DNA of 64,000 nucleotides from Limosilactobacillus pulli (GTDB lineage: Bacteria > Bacillota > Bacilli > Lactobacillales > Lactobacillaceae), in NCBI RefSeq assembly GCF_947381555.1, contig NZ_CANCWQ010000008.1:13745-77744 (forward strand), given 5' to 3'. Under the pieces are notes generated by a model, which made no database searches, had not been told where the DNA came from, and was given only the letters and a program-made list of their open reading frames with translations. Below, one piece after another: positions 1 to 8,475 of the stretch. Each line of letters begins with the position of its first letter. Position 1 is the first letter of the stretch. A program made the position numbers and the translations under genes.

Positions 1-598
1 GGCGAGATACGGGGCGACTGGTGATAAAGGCCTCAGCGTCACGCATGTAGCCTAATGCCGCATGATCATTCAGACTGCTAAAGGCATCAATTTTATAGTT
101 GTTGATCTTGGAAATATCACGAGCCGAGTAGATCGTGCTGGAAAACAGGCAGACCACGCCACAGTCATAAGCCTGATCATCAGCTGCCAGCGCGACCGCT
201 TGATAAATGTTGAACGGACCATCCGCACTGGTAGCAGTGGCTGGCCGCATTGCCCCCGTTAAAACAACGGGCTTAGCCGTGTTCACCGTTAGATTTAAGA
301 AGTAGGAGGTTTCTTCAATCGTATCGGTACCATGCGTGACCACAATGCCATCCACATCATCGCGCGCGGCCTGCTGATTGATGACATCACGCAGCCGGAT
401 CCATTTTTGCTCGTCCATTTCATTAGAATCAACGCTCATTAAGGACAGCATTTCAATATTGGCCAATTTTCCCAGTTGAGGGACGCTCTTTAAGATATCA
501 GCCACCGCTACCGTTCCTGCCCGATATTCAGTAGTCCGGCCAGCTTCACCACTGCCGGCAATCGTACCACCAGTTGCAATAATCACGATATTCTTCAA
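1..598 (-). CDS. L-asparaginase, N-terminal part (runs off the window)
   Basis: Hydrolyses L-asparagine to aspartate and ammonia. The minus strand translates from a TTG start at 598 (KNIVIIATGGTIAG...), preceded by an AAGGATGTGAG ribosome site; the ATG and GTG codons just upstream run straight into stops, so TTG decides the start. Both asparaginase threonine motifs are visible: TGGTI near residue 10 and HGTDTIEET near residue 100. The reading frame stays open to position 1, so the C-terminal part lies outside. No signal peptide is seen, so it is probably cytoplasmic. The family call is firm; type I versus type II is not resolvable from this part. Confidence 0.9.
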   Translation of the reverse strand, partial: MKNIVIIATGGTIAGSGEAGRTTEYRAGTVAVADILKSVPQLGKLANIEMLSLMSVDSNEMDEQKWIRLRDVINQQAARDDVDGIVVTHGTDTIEETSYFLNLTVNTAKPVVLTGAMRPATATSADGPFNIYQAVALAADDQAYDCGVVCLFSSTIYSARDISKINNYKIDAFSSLNDHAALGYMRDAEAFITSRPVSR

Positions 599-1240
599 AA
601 TCTCACATCCTTGTTTGATTAATGGTTTTAATAATACAAGAAAGCCATGAAAATTAAAAGCCGATATTTATTTACATAATATCGTAGACGTTAATTATAC
701 TGAGTTGACCGACTGTCTGCTCTTAAATCTGCCTGATTAACAGCTAAAAATCAACAAGCCGATTTTTCAAAATAATCATATAACAGTCTTACACGTTTTT
801 CTGCTGATTAAAAACCTTGATTTAACGGCATTTATAGCAGTTTGGTGTAAGATTCTTTTATCAAAAGTATCTTACAATTATCGTTTTAACACTAAAAATC
901 AGCCCAAAACAGGGCAAATGCAGAATTTGGCTCTCAGACGCACTGAAATTAATCTGCGCGGGTAGTTGGTCGTTTGAATGTGGCTGAGCGGCGATTATTG
1001 GATGAGCGTTTCGCGAGTCCTTTGGCTAACTGTCTTAAACGCGTCCAAGCAAGAATAAGTTGCAAATTTGTAATTTTGGGGGACCAACTTTAATCACTAA
1101 CAGATGGCTACAATCCGACTGCGGGATTTTAAGGAATGGTGAGGCAGCCATCTTCACGTCTAAATTATGTACCCACTGAATAAAATAGGTATCTCGGCGA
1201 AATATTACGTTCTATATATTATGTAAAGTTACTGATAATA
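599..1240. other. Long intergenic gap
   Basis: No gene I can support. The only structure is an AT-rich stem-loop at 848-874 (arms TAAGATTCTTTT and AAAAGTATCTTA with one T-T mismatch, loop ATC), plus a run of about 46 sense codons from 953 to 1093 without a recognisable start or ribosome site. The rest may be the remnant of a deleted gene. Confidence 0.5.
848..874. repeat. AT-rich inverted repeat
   Basis: Arms of 12 bases pair with one mismatch around a 3-base loop. It is not followed by a T-run on either strand, so it is not an obvious terminator. It lies 250 bases upstream of the asparaginase start and could be an operator. Function unknown. Confidence 0.4.
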
Positions 1241-1270
1241 AAAATTCTGCCTAGCCATGGCCAGACAGAA
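1241..1270 (-). terminator. xerS terminator
   Basis: On the minus strand an imperfect palindrome centred on CCATGG (arms TCTGTCTGGCC / GGCTAGGCAGA) is followed by ATTTTTATT, just after the xerS stop codon. Confidence 0.7.
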
Positions 1271-1280
1271 GCTTACTTAA

Positions 1281-2360
1281 TTAACTTTGTGGAGCTTGGT
1301 TTGCCTGCTCGCTGATTTCTCTTAGCGCTGCTTTTTGTTCTTTCTGATCAACGTGCGTATAGAGGTCGGTAGCTGAGGTGCCTTTTTGTCCTAATTGCTG
1401 AGAGACCAAAACCTGATCCTTGGTTACGTCATACAGCTCCGAGGCCAAAGTGTGGCGCAGTTTATGCGGGGTCAAGGGATGGCCGAATGCGGTTGAATAT
1501 TTTTTAACCATTCGTTCAATGGCATTGGCCGTGATTCGCCGCGTTTTTCCTTGGTAAACCGTCAAAAAGAAGGCTTGATCCTTTTTAGTGGCCCCATAGC
1601 GCTGAGCTCGCAGATCACGGTAATCTTGAACATATTTGACTGCCCATGGAGCAATCGGCACGCTGTCTTTTTGACCACCTTTGCGCGTGACATCAAGCAT
1701 CTGCTGCTGCCAGTTAATGTCATTAACGTTAACATTGGCAGTCTCAGAAACGCGGATTCCGGTTCCCAAAATCAAGGCTACGATGGCGATATCGCGTTCC
1801 TTGTTACGTCGATAGGCCGGCAACGAACGCTTGTCACAAATCTGTGGGTAGCGGTTTTCGATAAAATCAATGAAGTCAAACTTCATCTGACCACGATACA
1901 TATGCGCGGCCAAAGCGTGAGCACGATAGTTCAAGGTTTTGGTATCATTGAGTGAACTGATTTTTAACATTACGTTGCGCTCAAAGTAAGGCTCCCCATC
2001 ATTGTTATCAGCCGTCACCGTCAAAAACTTAAACAGACTGCGTAAGGCATTGATGGAGCGGTTGATCGAAGTAGGGGAGTTGACACGTCCCTGCGCATTG
2101 GTGGTGTGACGTAGATGATCAATGTAGAGCATGATATCATCACGACGCAAGTGTTCCAAAACCGTGGTGGGAATTTCTTGGTTAGACTTGGCGTCAACCA
2201 GGCCGCTGGCGCGCAGCCAGTCCATGAACCGGCGAATCTCAGTCAGATACTGATAAGTCGTCGTAATGGCATGATTGGTTCCAAGGCGGTATTCATTAAC
2301 GTAATCTGGGAGCCGCGACAGTTCCTCATCGATCAGTTTCAAATACTTATCGGCTTCCAT
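1281..2360 (-). CDS. xerS: Tyrosine recombinase XerS
   Basis: Chromosome dimer resolution recombinase of the single-protein XerS type known from streptococci and lactococci, acting at one dif-like site. The 359 residues match that family's length and recalled sequence: a SAM-like core-binding domain (about 20-115) and a catalytic domain (about 185-345) with R203 (GTGIRVSE), HKLRH (H299, R302) and nucleophile Y334 (DLYTHV). The block normally read LGH(A/S)T is LGQKGT here, so the second catalytic His/Trp position is Gln, which is odd. The start ATG at 2360 is preceded by GAGGAAACAAATG. A TATAAT and a 23-bp inverted repeat lie 30-70 bases upstream. No phage or transposon genes are adjacent, favouring a housekeeping role. 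Confidence 0.88.
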   Translation of the reverse strand: MEADKYLKLIDEELSRLPDYVNEYRLGTNHAITTTYQYLTEIRRFMDWLRASGLVDAKSNQEIPTTVLEHLRRDDIMLYIDHLRHTTNAQGRVNSPTSINRSINALRSLFKFLTVTADNNDGEPYFERNVMLKISSLNDTKTLNYRAHALAAHMYRGQMKFDFIDFIENRYPQICDKRSLPAYRRNKERDIAIVALILGTGIRVSETANVNVNDINWQQQMLDVTRKGGQKDSVPIAPWAVKYVQDYRDLRAQRYGATKKDQAFFLTVYQGKTRRITANAIERMVKKYSTAFGHPLTPHKLRHTLASELYDVTKDQVLVSQQLGQKGTSATDLYTHVDQKEQKAALREISEQANQAPQS

Positions 2361-2389
2361 TTGTTTCCTCTTTTCTATTTGTTTCTACT

Positions 2390-2428
2390 ATTATATAGTA
2401 TCAGATTTGCCAGAAAGATTCTTGCTAA
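2390..2428 (-). promoter_or_regulatory. xerS promoter region with inverted repeat; possible dif-like site
   Basis: TATAAT at 2395-2390 on the minus strand is a good -10. At 2406-2428 lies an inverted repeat with arms TTtGCcAGAA and TTCTtGCtAA around AGA (capitals symmetrical). It covers the -35 area. It contains ATCTTTC on the minus strand, which matches the start of streptococcal difSL as I recall it, but the right arm does not match. It may be the recombination site, an operator, or both. Confidence 0.4.
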
Positions 2429-2524
2429 GTTTTGAGCATGGTTTGACATAAAATACGGAAATCGGTAAAGTAAATGTTGAAATTGGTTTGACCACCAACT
2501 TGTTTGATAAGGGAGTAATCTAAG

Positions 2525-4204
2525 ATGGAGAATCAACATTTAAAACAATCAGTCTTAACGGCAGGGGTGATCGCTGGCGCGGCTGTTTTTGGAGGTGGCT
2601 GGCAGGAAGCCCATGCCGACACCGTCAACAATTCAACTGCGCAAATTATGACGGCTAATCCGAATACTACGGTTTCAACCACCGATGCGCAATGTACCGT
2701 TGCCAGCGCGCAGGCCGCCGTTTCTCAAGCTCAGCAAAGAGTCAATTCAGCTTCTGCCGCCGTGGTCTCGGCTTCAGCAGCTGTTAATTCGGCTTCAGCA
2801 GTTCAAAACAGCGCGGCCAGTGCGGCTAATGCCGCGCAGAGCAATTATGCTATTGCCAGTGCGGCAGCTCAATCACAAATGCCGTCCAGTGCTGAACAGG
2901 CAGCCACTTTAAACGGCAGTACGATTGACATCAAAAATGCCAATTTAAGCATGTTTGACAATTCATCATCTGATGCATCAGCCAATGTTAAGAATCAGAT
3001 TGGCGAGGACAACGTTACCGAAAACTGGCATTTCAATCAAGCAACGCAGAAATACGAAATGGATCCTAGTCTCAAGGATGCCTTAACCGTTGTACCAACA
3101 CTGGATGATGAAAGCATGACGCTTGATCCAACCAAACTTACGCTGGCTCAGCAAAGCGAGATCAACAATTATGTGGCCGCTTTGATCAATCAGATTCGGG
3201 CTAAATTTGGGCTGACTGCTTGGATTTACAACGATATGACGCTGGCCCAGGCATTAGATATCGTTAATTACGCCTATAATAACGAAAATTGGAACACTAG
3301 TGTTAAATTACAGGAAATCATTGCTCAAAACAAAGAAATTGAAGCCAAAAACAAAACTGCCAAACCGGCTGAGCAGGAGCCGTTGATTGCTCTTAATAAA
3401 GCTCATAATCTTGATAAGATTTTTGATAACGTTGAATACCGGTATAATGGCACCAGCGATAAGGTTAAGGCTAGCTGGGAAAATATTGGCATAATTTCAG
3501 AAAAGAATCCCAATATTGCTTCCACGCTTATTAAGACCATGGGCGATTTAAAGCAGGCTACCACGGTCTCAATTTGGGACATGCTGTTTAACGATGCTCA
3601 CTCGCAAAACAGTCATGCCAGAATGCTTTTGAGCACCAACACTGAATACGTTGGCGTTGCAATGGACAACTATGGAGTCTTACATATCTACGGACTGATT
3701 CCATCGGCACTACAAAAGGTCAACGAAACGCAGACGGCTTTAGCCAATGCCAATAAAGACGTTGAAACGCAAAAAGGAAACCTGAGCAATGCGGAGAAAG
3801 AATTAAACGATGCCGTCGATGCCTTGGACAAAGCGCAAGATGCCTTAGAGAAAGCCAATCTGCTGATGGCGATTGAAGCCGTTGCCAAGGATACGACCCA
3901 GACATCATCTTCGCAAGACGCCAATTCCAGCACCAAGACGTCAACCAGCAAGTCACAAAAGCAGAATAGCCTTAAAGACGTTACGGTCAAGGCAACCAGT
4001 GAGCCAACAAAGGTCAGTCAGGCTAAGCACGGCAACAGCCAGCTTTTAAGCACCTCTAACGCCATTACGACTGCTGAGCCATCGATTCTGGAACGGCTCC
4101 TGCCACAGACCGGCAATCGCAATGGTTTTGGCATGACGATTCTGGGAATGCTGATGGGGATGCTGAGTTTTGGTTTCTTAGGTCTGCGCAAGCGCCGCTA
4201 CTAA
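2525..4204 (+). CDS. LPxTG-anchored SEC10/PgrA-type surface exclusion protein
   Basis: A secreted, cell-wall-anchored protein of 559 residues. The N-terminus is a signal peptide (hydrophobic to about residue 24, cleavage around ADT after AHA). Residues about 55-110 are an Ala/Ser/Val-rich coiled-coil-like repeat. Residues about 150-400 form the SEC10/PgrA domain, related to CAP/SCP folds, including HARMLLSTNTEYVGVAMD. A second helical stretch (about 395-445) and a Ser/Thr-rich spacer follow. The C-terminus has the sortase motif LPQTG, a hydrophobic helix and RKRRY. The ribosome site is GATAAGGGAG. Named after plasmid surface exclusion in enterococci; on lactobacillus chromosomes its role is unknown, perhaps adhesion or wall interaction. 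Confidence 0.85.
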   Translation: MENQHLKQSVLTAGVIAGAAVFGGGWQEAHADTVNNSTAQIMTANPNTTVSTTDAQCTVASAQAAVSQAQQRVNSASAAVVSASAAVNSASAVQNSAASAANAAQSNYAIASAAAQSQMPSSAEQAATLNGSTIDIKNANLSMFDNSSSDASANVKNQIGEDNVTENWHFNQATQKYEMDPSLKDALTVVPTLDDESMTLDPTKLTLAQQSEINNYVAALINQIRAKFGLTAWIYNDMTLAQALDIVNYAYNNENWNTSVKLQEIIAQNKEIEAKNKTAKPAEQEPLIALNKAHNLDKIFDNVEYRYNGTSDKVKASWENIGIISEKNPNIASTLIKTMGDLKQATTVSIWDMLFNDAHSQNSHARMLLSTNTEYVGVAMDNYGVLHIYGLIPSALQKVNETQTALANANKDVETQKGNLSNAEKELNDAVDALDKAQDALEKANLLMAIEAVAKDTTQTSSSQDANSSTKTSTSKSQKQNSLKDVTVKATSEPTKVSQAKHGNSQLLSTSNAITTAEPSILERLLPQTGNRNGFGMTILGMLMGMLSFGFLGLRKRRY

Positions 4205-4250
4205 TCGGGATATTAAACTATTCTCAACCAAATTGGAAAAGGAGATCGTC

Positions 4251-5054
4251 ATGTATCGCTATATCGCAACTGATGTCGATGGTACCATGCTTGACAATCA
4301 GCATCAGCTAAATTCCGTCGCTTTGAATATGACGTTAAGTAAGCTACAGCAGCAGAACGTTTCTTGGGTCGTGGCTAGTGGTGACAGCTATCGATTTTTA
4401 AAGAAGTGTTTTGCGCCTTGTCCATTGATTGACACGTTTATCTCAATCAATGGCGCACTGATCGTTAAACAGGGGAAGGTTGTTTTTGAAAAAACGCACT
4501 CCAAGTCGCAGGTCAATGAGCTGATCAAGGCTGTCAACGCATTGCCAGTCGCGCCTGACGTAATTTTGCTGACTGGTTGGAACCATACCTGGGGCACCAG
4601 GATTTCTGATCTAAAAGCCTGGCCGTTTGGCATCAATATCGATTTCGTTGATGATCTAAGTCAGGTTGAGGATAAGATCTATAATGTTAATCCCATCTGG
4701 TTGAACGATCAAGTCACGCCAGACCAGATCCGCGGTTTTGCGCAAGACATGATCAGACGATATCCCGTTTATGCGACCTATAGCGGTTTTGGCTGTATGG
4801 ATGTCTTACCATTAGGCGTTAATAAAGCTGCTGGATTAAAAGAGCTGATTATCAATGACGATCATGATCGGCTAAAGAGTGTCGTAGCATTTGGCGATTC
4901 ATCAAACGACCGTCAAATGCTGCAAGAAGCCGGTCTGGGCGTAGCCATGAAAAATGCCAGTCCTGATATTTTAAAGCTTGCCAACCGCGTCACCAGTTAT
5001 GATAACGATCATGACGGCGTATTACGCGAAGTTCAGTCCATCTTCAATATATAG
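4251..5054 (+). CDS. Cof-type HAD-IIB phosphatase
   Basis: Cytoplasmic sugar-phosphate or nucleotide phosphatase of the HAD superfamily. Motif I DVDGT is at residues 8-12, motif II VASGD about 44, and motif III/IV GDSSNDRQML about 220, with the family's C2B cap between; 267 residues is typical. I take ATG 4251 as start because AAAAGGAG sits 6 bases upstream; a TTG at 4233 would put that site inside the gene. It stands alone, 46 bases after the LPxTG gene and ended by its own terminator. The substrate cannot be told. Confidence 0.85.
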   Translation: MYRYIATDVDGTMLDNQHQLNSVALNMTLSKLQQQNVSWVVASGDSYRFLKKCFAPCPLIDTFISINGALIVKQGKVVFEKTHSKSQVNELIKAVNALPVAPDVILLTGWNHTWGTRISDLKAWPFGINIDFVDDLSQVEDKIYNVNPIWLNDQVTPDQIRGFAQDMIRRYPVYATYSGFGCMDVLPLGVNKAAGLKELIINDDHDRLKSVVAFGDSSNDRQMLQEAGLGVAMKNASPDILKLANRVTSYDNDHDGVLREVQSIFNI

Positions 5055-5067
5055 TGATCACTAAATC

Positions 5068-5103
5068 AAACAGGCCCAGCGTTGCTGCTGAGCCTGTTTT
5101 TCA
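5068..5103 (+). terminator. Terminator of the HAD phosphatase gene
   Basis: Stem CAGGC-CCAGC / GCTG-AGCCTG followed by TTTTTCATT. It could also act on the converging aspartase remnant. Confidence 0.75.
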
Positions 5104-5112
5104 TTAAACAAC

Positions 5113-5767
5113 TTATTTAACAAAGAACGCGGTTGGCGCCAAGGCTTGATCCAATTCAGCCGTTGTTAGACGATCACCAACCAGTTCACGAACCGGACGC
5201 TGTTCTTTTAAGGCTTTTTTAACCAAATGACTGACGGTTTCATAACCTAAAAGCGGGGAAAGGGCAGTGGCGGCTTCCGCGGAAGATTCAACCATCTGCC
5301 GACAGCGTTCCACGTTTACGGTAATTCCAATCAAGCAGTTCTCGTTAAGCGTCTGCAAGGCACCATTTAACAAGCGGGCATCATCAAACAGATCAAAGAA
5401 CATAACCGGCTCAAAGGCGTTGAGTTCCAACTGCCCAGCTTCAGCAGCCATAGTGATGGTCGCGTCATGACCGATTACCTGGTAGGCAGTCTGGGTTACG
5501 AATTCAGGAATAACCGGGTTGACCTTACCTGGCATAATTGAAGAACCTGCTTGACGCTGTGGCAGGTTCAGTTCACCTAGACCGTTTTGCGGACCCGATC
5601 CCAGCAGACGCAGATCATTGCACATTTTAGAAAGATCAACGGCCAATGACTTGTAGGCACCTGAAAGCTGAACGTATTCATCAGTATTCTGCACGCCATC
5701 AATCAAATCATCGCAACCTTGCACTGGCAACAGCGTAGCGTTCTGCAGCTCCGCAATTACGTTATTT
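5113..5767 (-). pseudogene. Aspartate ammonia-lyase, C-terminal remnant
   Basis: The frame encodes the last ~215 residues of an aspartase/fumarase-superfamily enzyme, including the signature GSSIMPGKVNP and the C-terminal helices. Family members are about 460-470 residues, so the N-terminal half, including part of the active site, is absent. The frame begins directly after a TAA at about 5768 and has no ribosome site; the TTG at 5730 is only an in-frame codon. Aspartase resemblance is higher than to fumarase in the stretch around DAYVQ/DEYVQ. It is probably non-functional because the active site is built from three subunits and needs the missing half. A terminator of the next gene abuts the break point. 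Confidence 0.85.
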
Positions 5768-5823
5768 TAACTATTAAGGGATTAATTATCTGATTTGAGA
5801 ATTTTGATTAAACTAGACCAATA

Positions 5824-5864
5824 AAAAACAGCGTTGTAAGACATAAGACAACACTGTTTTTTTA
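5824..5864 (-). terminator. Terminator of the first DUF915 gene
   Basis: Minus-strand stem AAACAGTGTTGTC / AACGCTGTTT with a TTTTTT tail, 6 bases after the stop of the DUF915 gene. Confidence 0.75.
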
Positions 5865-5869
5865 TTGTA

Positions 5870-6721
5870 TTATTTTCCCCATAAGAAATTGATCAGCAGA
5901 GAATCAACCTGTGAGTTGCTGTGTAATTTGCTGTGCTGAGCCCGAGAACCTTTAATTTCATGCTCGGTATACGATTGGGCAATTGGCGACACCAAGTAAC
6001 GCAGCGATTTGGATGAGTTGTTGGGGACCGTGCCGTCAGAATGGGAGCCATCCTGCAGATTGCCATAGATATTTAAGATCTTGACGCCAGTTGGATACGT
6101 CGTTCGCAGCTTGGTCAGCTCACGATAGAAACGATTGGTCACGGTTGGCTTGCCATCCGCAGCCAATTTTGACGATGCCTCGTCCTCGCCATTCAAGCCA
6201 TTGAAGTGTCCGGCAATGTCAACCTGTTTTTGCAGTTTAGGCAGCTGTTTGCTGTGGGGATGATCCAAGAGGCAGTACATAATGTCCATATTGCCCATTG
6301 AATGACCAACCAGATTCATCTTTTTAAAACCCCATTTTTGCTTGGCCGCGCTCAAAACATTGAAGGCCCACTGACCGTCAGTATGATAGTTGGTTTCCCG
6401 CGGGTTTTCATAGTTGACCTCAATAATCGGATTAATGGCGTTGGCCTTGATCTGACCATGAAAAGTAACCTTGCCAGCGCGGTCGACATTTGCCCAGATA
6501 ATCGTATTGGTCGCTCCAGCTCGTTTTGCCGTGTTAGCCATATGTTCTTCAGCATGGCGGCTGCTGCCATAACCATGAAAAAAGAAGGTTGGCGTCTTGG
6601 ATTGAATAAACTGTTGAGCTGCCTGGGCTCGCTGCCACCAGAAAATTCCACTGCCAATTATCGCCAATCCTAAAATCGCCAGCAGCAGCCACCGCCACTT
6701 TTTAAAAAGAAATCCGTGCAT
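5870..6721 (-). CDS. DUF915 alpha/beta hydrolase, membrane-anchored
   Basis: A surface-exposed or secreted alpha/beta hydrolase of the DUF915 family. A transmembrane helix spans about residues 10-28 after a basic MHGFLFKKWR start. The oxyanion region FFFHGYGSS lies at 46-54, the nucleophile elbow GHSMG puts Ser at 141, the acid is likely D229 in HSDGTVPNN, and a His near 263-267. ATG 6721 is chosen since the upstream TTG at 6736 would overlap the GGGAG ribosome site. A paralogue lies 1.7 kb away. The substrate is unknown; family members resemble lipases/esterases. Confidence 0.82.
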   Translation of the reverse strand: MHGFLFKKWRWLLLAILGLAIIGSGIFWWQRAQAAQQFIQSKTPTFFFHGYGSSRHAEEHMANTAKRAGATNTIIWANVDRAGKVTFHGQIKANAINPIIEVNYENPRETNYHTDGQWAFNVLSAAKQKWGFKKMNLVGHSMGNMDIMYCLLDHPHSKQLPKLQKQVDIAGHFNGLNGEDEASSKLAADGKPTVTNRFYRELTKLRTTYPTGVKILNIYGNLQDGSHSDGTVPNNSSKSLRYLVSPIAQSYTEHEIKGSRAQHSKLHSNSQVDSLLINFLWGK

Positions 6722-6826
6722 TTTTAAGTCTCCCAATTTGAATTTCTTCTAGCATAGTGGTTTTTAGACACTAAGTAAAATATCTTTTACTGTTGATAGG
6801 ATACAGATTTAAGCAAAAAAAGATGA

Positions 6827-7672
6827 TTATTGCTGTTCATAACCCTTGACAAAGCCAATCATCAGACCGCCTTGCTCGGCATAAAAAGTGCACAGTCCAC
6901 GGCATTTGCCAATTACTACGCTAGCGTTGGGATACTCAGCCAACAGCAGCTGTCGGAACCGTTCGGCAGCCTCTTGATTTTGTACGTGATCGATTCTAAC
7001 CGCGCCACCTTGATAGCCTTTTTGTTCCATCTGAGTAATCAAAGCCTGAAAGCATTTCTTTGGGCCACGTGCCTTGGTCAGCATTTTGAAGCTACCCTGA
7101 TCAGCCGTACCGATCACGCGCAGATTCATCAAGTGCGCGACCTTAGCCAAGACGGGGCTGATTCGACCGTTTGCCGCCAGATTATCCAGTGAGCCCAGCG
7201 CAAAGATCAACTCAACTTGCGATCTAAATTCATTTAAGGACATCACGACCCGCTCAAATGACTGACCACTATTGATCAGCTCGGCCAGTTTTTCGGCCAT
7301 CAAATGCATTGCCGGTCCAGCCGAAAGCGAGTCAAAAACATGAACCCTAGCACTAGGATGAGCTTCAAGATAAATTGCCGCGGCCTGCTGAGCGGTGTTA
7401 TAGCTGCCCGACATTTTGCCAGTAATCGTCAAGACGTAGATTTCATCAGCATCTCCATAGGCGGCCAGCCACTGGGCCAGATTAGGGCATGAAGAAGTAG
7501 CCGGCTGACTCGTTTGATGCAGAGCCGCTGTAAAAGCAGGCAGGTCAAGGGCTTCATCATCAGACCAGATATGATCTTCAATTGTCAGGGTAAGCGGAAC
7601 ATTAACGCATGCAACGTTTTTGATTGATTTTTCCAGCAGATTGGCGCCGGAGTCAACTACGATCTTTTTCAT
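6827..7672 (-). CDS. DegV family fatty-acid-binding protein
   Basis: DegV/FakB-type protein, which binds fatty acids and in FakA-FakB pairs presents them for phosphorylation and incorporation into phospholipid. The 281 residues fit the family. Typical features are the opening KIVVDSGANL, the TSCPNLAQWL-like segment (ATSSCPN about 58-64), and TGKMSGSYNTAQQAA (about 85-99) that lines the fatty-acid pocket. No fakA (DAK kinase) is seen nearby, so pairing is with a gene elsewhere. It is monocistronic by spacing. Confidence 0.87.
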   Translation of the reverse strand: MKKIVVDSGANLLEKSIKNVACVNVPLTLTIEDHIWSDDEALDLPAFTAALHQTSQPATSSCPNLAQWLAAYGDADEIYVLTITGKMSGSYNTAQQAAAIYLEAHPSARVHVFDSLSAGPAMHLMAEKLAELINSGQSFERVVMSLNEFRSQVELIFALGSLDNLAANGRISPVLAKVAHLMNLRVIGTADQGSFKMLTKARGPKKCFQALITQMEQKGYQGGAVRIDHVQNQEAAERFRQLLLAEYPNASVVIGKCRGLCTFYAEQGGLMIGFVKGYEQQ

Positions 7673-7847
7673 TGATAGTTACCTCAATTACATTACCGGT
7701 TTTTCAAAAACTCTTTACTTGAAGTTTAGTTGATTCAATTTTCAACGTCAAGTTTTTTAAAAACCGTAAAAATAATTTTAGATACTATTAGTCCGAAATC
7801 CAATCCTGAGCTATAATGTTTTTGATTGAAATAAGAAGGGAATTCAC

Positions 7848-8384
7848 ATGACTGATAAAGAACGACAATTGGCTGCCGATCTGGGTGATTTTAACATGCC
7901 ACGCTACCAAGAGCTTCCCCAAGTCGGCCTTTACCTCAAACAGGCCGCTGACTATATCAATCAGTGCCTGGCTCCTTTGGGGGATGTCACACTGACCAGC
8001 TCTATGATCAGTAATTACGTTAAGCATGGTTTGATCTCGCGGCCGCAAAAAAAGCTCTATCATCAAGATCAGCTGGCAGAATTAATGTTTATTGCCGTGG
8101 CTAAAAACGTCTTGCAACTGGACAACTTGAAACTGGCTATTCAAATCCAGCATCAAAGCTATGATACACAAACGGCTTACGACTATTTTTGTGAAGAATT
8201 AGAAAACGTAATCCGCTATGTGTTTGGACTGCAGGATCAATTAGCAGTCGTGGGCCATGAAGATACCGAACAAAAGCACATGCTGCGTAATCTCATCATG
8301 ACGGTGAGTCACAAGTCCTATCTTGATAAGTATTTTCAGATTCTTACAGTTGCCGATTCAGCAACTAACCAAACCACTGACTAA
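7848..8384 (+). CDS. DUF1836 domain protein
   Basis: A 178-residue cytoplasmic protein matching the DUF1836 family of Firmicutes. The pattern FNMPRYQELPQVGLYL, then a segment TSSMISNYVKHGLI that reads like the recognition part of a MerR-like helix-turn-helix, then KLYHQDQLAELMFIAVAKNVL. By similarity to MerR-type layout (HTH followed by a wing) it may bind DNA; this is inference. Ribosome site AAGAAGGG. Faces the second DUF915 gene across a shared terminator. Confidence 0.75.
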   Translation: MTDKERQLAADLGDFNMPRYQELPQVGLYLKQAADYINQCLAPLGDVTLTSSMISNYVKHGLISRPQKKLYHQDQLAELMFIAVAKNVLQLDNLKLAIQIQHQSYDTQTAYDYFCEELENVIRYVFGLQDQLAVVGHEDTEQKHMLRNLIMTVSHKSYLDKYFQILTVADSATNQTTD

Positions 8385-8433
8385 ATTATGGAATCTTGAC
8401 CAAATACCACACTTTGCCTGAATATAATAATTA

Positions 8434-8475
8434 AAAAGCGCTGAATCAGCCCTTGAGACTTGATCCAACGCTTTT
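8434..8475. terminator. Bidirectional terminator between DUF1836 and DUF915 genes
   Basis: Stem AAAAGCGcTGaATCA / TGATCCAACGCTTTT with A-run before and T-run after, serving both converging genes. Confidence 0.75.

Noticed and set aside
953..1093. Short ORF in the first long gap
   Set aside because: About 46 codons with no start codon context or ribosome site, and no resemblance to a family I know.
1281..2360. Phage or transposon integrase
   Set aside because: Length, both domains and motif wording match XerS, and no phage or mobile genes are adjacent.
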